64,000 nt of DNA, from NCBI GenBank assembly GCA_963675625.1, contig OY776497.1, positions 2,418,001 to 2,482,000 of the forward strand, read 5' to 3'. Below are positions 17,744 through 25,831 of the stretch, one piece after another. The notes under the pieces are model-generated. The model had not been told where the DNA came from. It was given only the letters and a program-made list of their open reading frames with translations, and made no database searches. A program made the position numbers and the translations under genes. Source of the stretch: F22 sp963675625 (GTDB taxonomy: Bacteria; Bacteroidota; Bacteroidia; Bacteroidales; Bacteroidaceae). Position 1 is the stretch's first letter. Each line of letters starts with the position of its first letter.

Positions 17744-19975
17744 ATGCAATATCCATCAATAAACACATTTCAACGATGGTTGATACTAATCGCCATTTGT
17801 ATTTTAGGAATGTCGTCTTCTTACGCTGAAGATGATGAGGTGGTTGTGCTTGCTGCTCAACGTTCTAAAGTGCTTACTGATTTGATGACAGGGGTACGGA
17901 AGTATTCCCCACATTATGCGCATCAAGTGAAAGAGTATAAAGGGCAGATGTATGTCAAAGGAACAGTCAATGTGGATAAGATGAATCAACTTTTACGTTT
18001 TGTTCCATTCATGTTTCGCTTGAAAAAAGACACCCGACACTACGTCATGGAGAGCATGAGTAGTCTCCATTATACTTATCCAGATGTTTATGATCAAAAA
18101 GTGTGTTATGCGCAGGGTACTATAACTCGTGGCAATGATTATCATGCGACTATACTTCGACATCTTCAGGTTAATATTTATAAAGAGGATATGGATAAAC
18201 AGTATGTGTATTCTCCTCTAGGCCCTGATGGGGATAAATATTATAAGTATAAAATTGATAGTATATTTGAATACAACGGGGATGTGACCTACAAGGTCTA
18301 TTTTACACCTAAAACGAATAGTTACCAGTTATTAAAGGGTTGGTTTTGGGTAAGTGGAAGTAATTATACGGTTAGAAAGATGTACTATGAAGGAAGGGAT
18401 GAGTTCTTTAGCTATAAGACTCATTTTAACATGGGGACATTGCACTCTCGTAGCGAGCTTCTTCCTGTGGATGTACAGGTTTCTCTTGATTTTAAATTCC
18501 TTTGGAATAAAGTGCATGGGGACTATACGGCCGTTTTGGGGTATCAAACTGTAACACAAGTGCCTTACTCTGATTGTGCTATTCGTGTCAAAAAAGAAAG
18601 ACAAAGATTAGATTTTACACAGAGTTATAGTTTGCAACAAGATACGATACCTGTTGAAAAAGATAGTTGCTTATTTGCATCTATGCGTCCTGTACCGTTG
18701 ACAGATGTTGAAAAAGAAACATATAAGCAGTTTGGACTTCAGCAGGATAGTATTGCCAGATATAAAGCTGGTAATAAAACATGGAAACCTATTAATGTTT
18801 GGGGTGACTTGGGCGATAGACTTATCCATAGTTATAAGTTTGACTTGAAGGGGGCTGGTGATTTGAAATGTTCGCCTCTTCTCAATCCGTTTTACTTAGA
18901 CTATAGCCGTAATAATGGGATCACTTATAAACAGAAGTTTAGATACAATCGCATCATGAAGGGCGATAGACTTTTGCGTGTAACTCCACGTATGGGATAT
19001 AATTTTACTCGAAATGAGTTCTATTGGGATTTGAAGAGTGAATTTTATTATTGGCCTACACAGAATGCTTCTATTCATATCAGAGCTGGTTGGGGAAATA
19101 GAATAAATAGTAGCGAGCTTATCGATAAAATTAAGAGTGATCCTGAACCTAAGTTTAATCTGGATTCAATCAATTTACAGAAATTTAAAGACCAGTTTAT
19201 TAATATATTTCATAGAGTAGAGCCTGTCAATGGACTAGAAATTAATACGGGTATCTCTATTCACCAACGCAATGAGACATCAAAAACGAAGCTGATTATT
19301 GAAGATCCAATTTCGACAGTAGACCCCGATTTGTTGTCTAAGTTACGCCATGTATATACCAGTTTTTCTCCACGTGTGATCGTGCGTTATACACCCTATC
19401 AACGATACTATTATGATGGTAAGCGTAAGGTTAATCTAGATTCTGATTATCCAACATTTACTCTCGACTGGGAAAGGGCAATTCCAGGAGTGGGATGTGC
19501 CACGATGTCTTATGAGCGTATTGAGCTTGATATGCATCATCACTTGCATATTGGGGCTTTACAGCATCTCTATTATAGAATAGGGGCAGGTGCATTTGTG
19601 GATAAGGATGACTTGTTCTTTGCTGACTTTGTGAACTTCTCAAAGAGTAACCTTCCAGACGATTGGAATGATGAAATTGGGGGTACTTTCCAAATTTTGG
19701 ATCGCAAATATTACAATGCTGCAGATAAATATATCCGGGCGCATGCTACGTATGAGTCTCCTTTTTTGTTGATGAATCGTTTATTCCCTAAAAAGGGACT
19801 TGTATTGAATGAACGTTTGTATTTTAGTTTGCTGTCTATGCCCAACTTTACACCGTATTCTGAAATTGGTTACGGGGTGGCTACCAATGTGTGTGACTTT
19901 GGGGTGTTTGCAGGAGGACTTAAAGGTAATATGACCCATTTAGGTGTGAAATTGTCCTTTAAATTCTTTAAGTAA
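17744..19975 (+). CDS. DUF5686-type outer-membrane beta-barrel protein
   Basis: 743 residues from ATG 17744, which gives a signal peptide ending near SSYAED; the longer open frame upstream overlaps the opposite promoter and is rejected. An N-terminal region (VRKYSPHYAHQVKEYKGQMYVKG, about 42-64, shortened here) resembles DUF5686 proteins. The second half alternates aromatic and polar residues like barrel strands and ends in VKLSFKFFK. Many family members carry an extra N-terminal carboxypeptidase-like domain that is absent here. Function is unknown; outer-membrane location is inferred from the strand pattern. The last 8 bases overlap the end of the converging MATE gene. Confidence 0.78.
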   Translation: MQYPSINTFQRWLILIAICILGMSSSYAEDDEVVVLAAQRSKVLTDLMTGVRKYSPHYAHQVKEYKGQMYVKGTVNVDKMNQLLRFVPFMFRLKKDTRHYVMESMSSLHYTYPDVYDQKVCYAQGTITRGNDYHATILRHLQVNIYKEDMDKQYVYSPLGPDGDKYYKYKIDSIFEYNGDVTYKVYFTPKTNSYQLLKGWFWVSGSNYTVRKMYYEGRDEFFSYKTHFNMGTLHSRSELLPVDVQVSLDFKFLWNKVHGDYTAVLGYQTVTQVPYSDCAIRVKKERQRLDFTQSYSLQQDTIPVEKDSCLFASMRPVPLTDVEKETYKQFGLQQDSIARYKAGNKTWKPINVWGDLGDRLIHSYKFDLKGAGDLKCSPLLNPFYLDYSRNNGITYKQKFRYNRIMKGDRLLRVTPRMGYNFTRNEFYWDLKSEFYYWPTQNASIHIRAGWGNRINSSELIDKIKSDPEPKFNLDSINLQKFKDQFINIFHRVEPVNGLEINTGISIHQRNETSKTKLIIEDPISTVDPDLLSKLRHVYTSFSPRVIVRYTPYQRYYYDGKRKVNLDSDYPTFTLDWERAIPGVGCATMSYERIELDMHHHLHIGALQHLYYRIGAGAFVDKDDLFFADFVNFSKSNLPDDWNDEIGGTFQILDRKYYNAADKYIRAHATYESPFLLMNRLFPKKGLVLNERLYFSLLSMPNFTPYSEIGYGVATNVCDFGVFAGGLKGNMTHLGVKLSFKFFK

Positions 19976-21329
19976 TGACGCGATTTTTATCTCTCTTAAA
20001 GGATTTGAATTGATAATATAGGAGAAGAGCTGCAATAACACTAGATATAACATCGGCTACTGGGAAACTCAACCATACGCCGTCTGTTCCCCAAAAACGA
20101 GGAAAGATAATCAAGAAGGGTACTAAGAAAAGTAATTGTCTCGATAAAGACATAAAGATGGCTTTATTGGCTTTTCCTACGCTCTGGAAAAATTGAGAGG
20201 TCACGATTTGAAAACCAGCAATTGGACAAGCAAGAATAATCAATTTCATGGCACGTGCCGAAATGGATATCAGCTGGGGATCAGAAGTGAAAATACTGAC
20301 CATGGTAGTTGAAATAGTCTGTCCTGATATGAACAATAGAACTTCTACTGCAGTGGCTGCATAGATGGCCAATTTAAGGGCTTTTTCTACGCGTTTATAC
20401 TTTTGAGCACCATAGTTGTATCCCACAATGGGCTGCATACCTTGGCAGATACCAATCATGACCATTATGGCTAGGAAAATCAGACGATTAATGATACCAT
20501 AAGCTCCTACGGCTAAATCTCCGCCGTGTTTCATAAGTGCTTTATTGATAAAAATAATGACCACAGAACTGGATAGATTCATTAAAAATGGAGATAATCC
20601 GATCATGACCATTTCTTCGACGAGTTTCCAATCCAATTTATAGGTCCCTTTTTTGAAGTGAATAAGTTCATTGGGATTGCTAAGAATGCGCCATTGCCAA
20701 ATTAAAGCCACAACTTGTCCAATGACAGTGGCTATAGCTGCTCCTTGTATCCCCCATTTGAATACAAAGATGAAAAGGGCGTCAAGTATCGTGTTGACTA
20801 CCACGGATAGCATGGTGGCTTGCATGGCTCTTTTAGGGTGCCCCGAAGAGCGCATAATAGCATTTAAGCCTAGATACATATGTAGTGGTATGTTCCCCAA
20901 GAGAATGATAAACATGTAGTCCCTTGCATATTGTATCGTGTTTTCGCTTGCTCCGAAGAAGTAGAGGATATCATCAAGATAAATGATTGCTACGATACTC
21001 AATAGGATGCCCATTATCACGTTCATGACAACTAAATTGCCTAGAATCTTTTGGGTCGTTTTGTAGTCTTTTTGTCCTAATTTTACAGAAAGTAGGGCAG
21101 AAGCACCTACGCCGATGAGGCTACCAAAAGCAGCTGCAATATTGGCTAACGGGAAGGTAATTGCAAGACCTGATATAGCCAATGCACCTACACCGTGACC
21201 GATAAAAATACTGTCTACGATGTTGTATAGTGACATCGCAGTCATGGCGATTATCGCTGGGGTTGCGTATTGTATAAGCAGTTTACCTATAGGTTGTTGT
21301 TCAAGCTCTAGCGCTTTATTTTGTTCCAT
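19968..21329 (-). CDS. MATE family efflux transporter
   Basis: 453 residues with about twelve hydrophobic segments arranged as two homologous halves. The opening region LLIQYATPAIIAMTAMSLYN and VDSIFIGH is typical of MATE proteins, and the second half repeats the pattern (PIVGYNYGAQKYKR; IVTSQFFQSVGKA). MATE proteins export drugs or metabolites in exchange for sodium or protons at the inner membrane. Substrate unknown. The stop codon lies inside the 3' end of the converging DUF5686 gene. Confidence 0.92.
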   Translation of the reverse strand: MEQNKALELEQQPIGKLLIQYATPAIIAMTAMSLYNIVDSIFIGHGVGALAISGLAITFPLANIAAAFGSLIGVGASALLSVKLGQKDYKTTQKILGNLVVMNVIMGILLSIVAIIYLDDILYFFGASENTIQYARDYMFIILLGNIPLHMYLGLNAIMRSSGHPKRAMQATMLSVVVNTILDALFIFVFKWGIQGAAIATVIGQVVALIWQWRILSNPNELIHFKKGTYKLDWKLVEEMVMIGLSPFLMNLSSSVVIIFINKALMKHGGDLAVGAYGIINRLIFLAIMVMIGICQGMQPIVGYNYGAQKYKRVEKALKLAIYAATAVEVLLFISGQTISTTMVSIFTSDPQLISISARAMKLIILACPIAGFQIVTSQFFQSVGKANKAIFMSLSRQLLFLVPFLIIFPRFWGTDGVWLSFPVADVISSVIAALLLYYQFKSFKRDKNRVIT

Positions 21330-21379
21330 CTGTTATCCTTATATGTTATTATGCTGGATACGGGTTGCCATATCCGGTG

Positions 21380-21411
21380 CAAAATTACACTTTATTGATG
21401 GGCTAACCAAA
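21380..21411 (-). promoter_or_regulatory. Promoter of the MATE gene
   Basis: On the minus strand, TTTG (21411-21408), a 20-base spacer and TAATTTTG (21387-21380) match the full Bacteroidota consensus, about 50 bases upstream of the start codon. Confidence 0.75.
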
Positions 21412-21482
21412 GTCTTCATCTTAAAATACCTTGGATATTTGACTTTTCTAAGAGAAACTGCGGTATATACGAAAGGATTTTG

Positions 21483-21490
21483 TATTTTTG
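21483..21490 (+). promoter_or_regulatory. -7 element for lysS
   Basis: TATTTTTG matches TAnnTTTG and lies 39 bases before the lysS ATG. No convincing -33 element is seen at the expected distance. Confidence 0.55.
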
Positions 21491-21529
21491 CACCAAATAG
21501 AGATTAGAAATAACAGCTAAAAAATAACG

Positions 21530-23257
21530 ATGAATATTTTAGAACTAAGCGAACAGGAAATCATCAGACGCAATAGTCTGAATGAACTGCGAGCGATGGG
21601 TATTGACCCCTATCCAGCAGAAGCATTTGATGTAAATGCACACTCTACCGATATTTTAGCGGAGTTTAAAGATGATGAGGAAGTGCCTCGTCGTGTATCT
21701 ATTGCTGGACGTATGATGAGCCGCCGTATCATGGGTAAGGCTTCATTTATTGAATTACAAGATGGTAAAGGGCGTATTCAAGTGTATGTTACACGTGATG
21801 ATATGTGTCCAGGTGAAGATAAAGACTTGTACAACAAGATGTTTAAAAAATTGCTCGATTTGGGTGATTTTGTAGGTGTAGAAGGGTTTGTTTTCCGTAC
21901 ACAAATGGGTGAAATTTCTGTACATTGCGAAAAATTGACTGTCTTAGGTAAAAGTATCAAACCACTCCCTACACCAAAAGTGAAAGATGGTGAAGTATAC
22001 GATGCTTTTGAAGATCCAGAAATGCGTTATCGTCAGCGTTATGTTGACCTTGCTGTTAATGAAGGGGTCAAAGATATCTTTATAAAACGTACAAAGATAT
22101 TTAACTCTATGCGTGATTTTTTCAATACACGTGGTTATATGGAGGTTGATACTCCTGTATTGCAACCAATTCCTGGTGGAGCGGCAGCACGTCCATTTAT
22201 TACTCATCACAATGCTCTAGATATGCCTCTTTATTTGCGTATTGCTAATGAGTTGTATTTGAAGCGTCTTATCGTTGGTGGTTTTGAAGGGGTGTATGAA
22301 TTCTCTCGTAACTTCCGTAATGAAGGTATGGACCGTACACACAATCCAGAGTTTACAGCGATGGAAATTTATGTGGCGTACAAGGATTATAATTGGATGA
22401 TGGAATTTACTGAGCAAATGATTGAAAAGATTTGCTTGGATGTAAATGGTACAACTGAATTGAAGGTTGGTGATCATGTCATTAACTTCAAAGCGCCTTA
22501 TAAACGTGTGACTATGTTAGACTCTATTAAAGAGTTTACTGGTTGTGATTTGAATGGTAAATCAGAAAATGAAATCAGAGAAATTGCTCAGTCACTAGAT
22601 ATTGAAGTGGATGAAACGATGGGTAAAGGTAAGCTTATCGATGAAATCTTCGGTGAAAAATGTGAAGGCAATTATATTCAACCAACGTTCATTACAGACT
22701 ATCCAGTGGAAATGTCTCCGTTGACCAAAAAGCATCGTGATAATCCAGAATTGACCGAACGTTTTGAGTTGATGGTTAATGGTAAAGAGTTGGCTAATGC
22801 TTATTCTGAGCTAAATGACCCAATTGATCAATTGGAACGTTTCCAAGATCAGCTAAAATTGAGCGAAAAGGGTGACGATGAAGCCATGTTTATTGATATG
22901 GACTTCGTACGTGCCTTAGAATATGGCATGCCTCCTACATCTGGTATGGGGATTGGTATGGATCGTCTTGTGATGTTGTTGACTGGTCAGTTGGCTATCC
23001 AAGAAGTGCTGTTCTTTCCACAGATGCGTCCAGAGAGAAAGGTGAAAAAGGATAGTGTCGATAAATATACTGTTCTTGGAATTGATGCTGAATGGGTACC
23101 TGTTATTCAAAAAGCGGGATATAATGAAGTGTCTATGATGGCTGGTGTGAAGGCACTAAAGTTCCATCAAGATATCTGTGGTGTCAATAAAAAATATAAG
23201 CTTGATTTAGCAAACCCTAGTGTCGCTGATGTGGCTGCTTGGTTAGAAAAAATTTAA
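21530..23257 (+). CDS. lysS: Lysyl-tRNA synthetase, class II
   Basis: 575 residues. An N-terminal OB-fold tRNA-binding domain (about 55-150, with SIAGRMMSRRIMGKASF) precedes the class II catalytic core: motif 2 FRNEGMDRTHNPEFT (about 262) and motif 3 GMGIGMDRLVMLL (about 476). It charges tRNA-Lys in the cytoplasm. The C-terminal extension after motif 3, about 85 residues, is longer than in E. coli LysS and is common in Bacteroidota. First gene of a run with gpsA and pgi. Confidence 0.97.
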   Translation: MNILELSEQEIIRRNSLNELRAMGIDPYPAEAFDVNAHSTDILAEFKDDEEVPRRVSIAGRMMSRRIMGKASFIELQDGKGRIQVYVTRDDMCPGEDKDLYNKMFKKLLDLGDFVGVEGFVFRTQMGEISVHCEKLTVLGKSIKPLPTPKVKDGEVYDAFEDPEMRYRQRYVDLAVNEGVKDIFIKRTKIFNSMRDFFNTRGYMEVDTPVLQPIPGGAAARPFITHHNALDMPLYLRIANELYLKRLIVGGFEGVYEFSRNFRNEGMDRTHNPEFTAMEIYVAYKDYNWMMEFTEQMIEKICLDVNGTTELKVGDHVINFKAPYKRVTMLDSIKEFTGCDLNGKSENEIREIAQSLDIEVDETMGKGKLIDEIFGEKCEGNYIQPTFITDYPVEMSPLTKKHRDNPELTERFELMVNGKELANAYSELNDPIDQLERFQDQLKLSEKGDDEAMFIDMDFVRALEYGMPPTSGMGIGMDRLVMLLTGQLAIQEVLFFPQMRPERKVKKDSVDKYTVLGIDAEWVPVIQKAGYNEVSMMAGVKALKFHQDICGVNKKYKLDLANPSVADVAAWLEKI

Positions 23258-23278
23258 GTGTTACGTAATTTAGATAGC

Positions 23279-24274
23279 ATGAAACTACCCGGCAAAGTAG
23301 CCATTGTGGGTGGTGGTAGTTGGGCTACCGCAATAGCCAAAATGATCTTAGATTCTACTGATGAAATCTATTGGTATATGCGCCGAGATGATAGAATAGA
23401 GGAATTTAAGCGTTTGGGACACAACCCTGCATATCTTACTACTGTACGCTTTGATACAGAGCGTATTCATTTCTCGAGTAATATTAATGATATTGCTCGA
23501 GAGGCTGATACTTTGGTTTTTGTTACACCGTCTCCTTATATTAAACAGCATTTAAAAAAATTGCGTGTTAAGTTGAGAGACAAATTTATTGTAACAGCAA
23601 TCAAAGGTATTGTACCTGATGATAACAAAATTGTCTCTGATTATTTTGAGCATCAATTTAATATCCCTGCCAAAAATATAGCTGTGATTGGTGGTCCATG
23701 CCATGCGGAAGAAGTGGCTATGGAACGTCTTTCTTATTTGACAGTTGCTTGTCCTGATGTTGAAAAAGCACAAGGATTTGCACGCCTCATAAGCAGTGAG
23801 TATATAAAAACTTCTGTGAGTGAGGATGTGACTGGCATTGAATATGGTAGTGTGCTTAAAAATGTATATGCTATCGCAGCAGGTATTTGCAGTGGTTTGA
23901 AGTATGGAGATAATTTTCAAGCAGTTTTGATTTCCAATGCAATTGTGGAAATGAATCGTTTCTTGGAAACGGTACATCCTATTCAACGCAATAGCAATGA
24001 TTCGGTATATCTTGGTGATCTGCTTGTGACTGGATATTCTAAATTTTCTAGAAATCGTGTGTTTGGCACGATGATTGGAAAAGGATACAGTGTGAAGGCC
24101 GCACAGATTGAAATGGAGATGATTGCCGAAGGTTATTATGGTACTAAATGTATTAAAGAGATCAATAAGCGGTATCATGTCAATATGCCTATTTTGGATG
24201 CAGTCTACAATATATTGTATGAACGTATTGCACCTGCCATTGAGATTAAACTATTGACTGATTCGTTAAGATAA
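23279..24274 (+). CDS. gpsA: NAD(P)H-dependent glycerol-3-phosphate dehydrogenase
   Basis: 331 residues from ATG 23279; a GTG directly after the lysS stop is open but gives an unlikely seven-residue extension. The N-terminal Rossmann motif reads GGGSWATAIAK (about 12), a slight variant of GAGSWGTALA. The catalytic region has AIKGI, GGPCHAEEVA (about 140) and GSVLKNVYAIAAGI (about 198), with the active-site lysines in place. It reduces dihydroxyacetone phosphate to glycerol-3-phosphate for phospholipid synthesis. It lies 21 bases after lysS, presumably in one transcript with pgi. Confidence 0.95.
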   Translation: MKLPGKVAIVGGGSWATAIAKMILDSTDEIYWYMRRDDRIEEFKRLGHNPAYLTTVRFDTERIHFSSNINDIAREADTLVFVTPSPYIKQHLKKLRVKLRDKFIVTAIKGIVPDDNKIVSDYFEHQFNIPAKNIAVIGGPCHAEEVAMERLSYLTVACPDVEKAQGFARLISSEYIKTSVSEDVTGIEYGSVLKNVYAIAAGICSGLKYGDNFQAVLISNAIVEMNRFLETVHPIQRNSNDSVYLGDLLVTGYSKFSRNRVFGTMIGKGYSVKAAQIEMEMIAEGYYGTKCIKEINKRYHVNMPILDAVYNILYERIAPAIEIKLLTDSLR

Positions 24275-24326
24275 CTACACCACATTATAATATTAAAATT
24301 GTTTACAATACTAACGAGATAAACAA

Positions 24327-25670
24327 ATGAAACAAATTACACTCAATCTAGATAAGATTGCAGGCTTTGTAAGCCAAGACAAGATTAGCGCATACAGTGC
24401 GCAAGTACAACAAGCACAACAAATGCTTGAACAAGGTACTGGAGCAGGTAATGATTTCTTGGGATGGTTACACCTCCCTTCAAGTATCTCTCCTGAACAT
24501 ATAGCAGATATTAAGGAAGCAGCAACTACATTGCGTGACAATTGTGATATCATAGTTGTTGCTGGTATCGGTGGTAGCTACTTAGGAGCGCGTTCGGTTA
24601 TCGAAGCTTTATCAAATAGTTTTGCTTGGTTGCAAGAAGAAAAGTCTAATCCTGTAATGATTTATGCAGGTCATAATATCGGTGAGGATTATTTGTATGA
24701 ATTGACTACTTTCTTGAAGGGTAAGAAATTTGGTGTTATCAATATTTCTAAGTCGGGCACAACTACTGAAACAGCTTTAGCCTTTCGTTTGTTGAAGAAA
24801 CAATGTGAGGAACAACGTGGTAAAGATGTTGCTAAGAAGGTTATAGTTGCTGTAACTGATGCCAAAAAGGGAGCTGCTCGCGTTACTGCTGATAAAGAAG
24901 GATATAAGAGCTTTATTATTCCTGACAATGTTGGTGGACGTTTTTCAGTGCTTACTCCTGTAGGGTTATTGCCAATTGCAGCTGCTGGTTTTGATATTGA
25001 AACATTGGTTGCAGGTGCGGTTGAGATGGAAAAGGTATGTGGTCCAGAAGTGCCGTTTGAAGAAAATCCAGCTGCGCTATATGCTGCTGCTCGTAATGCT
25101 TTATATGAAGGTGGCAAGAAGACTGAAATTCTTGTTAATTATAACCCAAAACTGCATTATGTTGGTGAGTGGTGGAAGCAATTATATGGTGAGTCTGAAG
25201 GTAAAGATGGTAAGGGTATTTTCCCCGCAGCAGTAGATTTTTCTACCGACCTTCACTCAATGGGACAATGGATTCAAGAAGGTGAACGTACTATTTTTGA
25301 AACTGTTATCTCTGTAGAAAATGTGAACCATATACTTGAAGTTCCTTCTGATGAAGCAAATCTTGATGGATTGAACTTCCTTGCAGGTAAGCGAGTTGAT
25401 GAAGTAAATAAGATGGCTGAACTTGGTACTTTATTAGCACATGTTGATGGTGGCGTACCTAACATGCGTATCGTACTTCCTCAGTTGGATGAAGCGTCTA
25501 TTGGTCAATTGTTCTACTTCTTCGAACGTGCATGTGGTATTAGTGGATATATTCTAGGGGTGAATCCATTTAACCAACCAGGTGTTGAGGCATACAAGAA
25601 AAACATGTTTGCTTTGTTGAACAAGCCAGGATATGAGGAAGAAGCTAAAGCTATCCAAGCTAAGTTGTAA
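24327..25670 (+). CDS. pgi: Glucose-6-phosphate isomerase
   Basis: 447 residues, the short bacterial form. The two SIS-type sugar-phosphate sites are visible: VVAGIGGSYLGARS (about 75-88) and NISKSGTTTETALAFR (about 137-152). The catalytic Glu lies in QLYGESEGKDGKG (about 289), and the C-terminal lysine region NPFNQPGVEAYK (about 413) is intact. It interconverts glucose-6-phosphate and fructose-6-phosphate in the cytoplasm, the entry point that mannose and glucosamine released by the upstream glycan operon would also reach. Confidence 0.97.
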   Translation: MKQITLNLDKIAGFVSQDKISAYSAQVQQAQQMLEQGTGAGNDFLGWLHLPSSISPEHIADIKEAATTLRDNCDIIVVAGIGGSYLGARSVIEALSNSFAWLQEEKSNPVMIYAGHNIGEDYLYELTTFLKGKKFGVINISKSGTTTETALAFRLLKKQCEEQRGKDVAKKVIVAVTDAKKGAARVTADKEGYKSFIIPDNVGGRFSVLTPVGLLPIAAAGFDIETLVAGAVEMEKVCGPEVPFEENPAALYAAARNALYEGGKKTEILVNYNPKLHYVGEWWKQLYGESEGKDGKGIFPAAVDFSTDLHSMGQWIQEGERTIFETVISVENVNHILEVPSDEANLDGLNFLAGKRVDEVNKMAELGTLLAHVDGGVPNMRIVLPQLDEASIGQLFYFFERACGISGYILGVNPFNQPGVEAYKKNMFALLNKPGYEEEAKAIQAKL

Positions 25671-25713
25671 TTTCTTTCAGTCTCAAGTATGAGATTCCTA
25701 AAGATAAATATAT

Positions 25714-25770
25714 AAGATAGGGGGAGGAGGAGCTGTATAATATGTGGCTTGTCCTTCCTCTTATCTTTTT
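25714..25770 (+). terminator. Likely terminator after pgi
   Basis: AAGATA-GGGGGAGGA at 25714-25729 can pair imperfectly with TCCTTCCTC-TTATCTT near 25752-25768, followed by a short T-run. A weaker hairpin TCTCA/TGAGA lies at 25681-25694. The stem is imperfect, so confidence is moderate. Confidence 0.5.
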
Positions 25771-25831
25771 AGTATAGTGTCTATTATTTGCTGTTTGTAG
25801 TCATAATTTTATCTCATTTAAAAACGAGTGT

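Noticed and set aside
23552..24178. A 208-codon open frame on the minus strand
   Set aside because: It lies entirely antisense to gpsA, whose conserved motifs account for the sequence.
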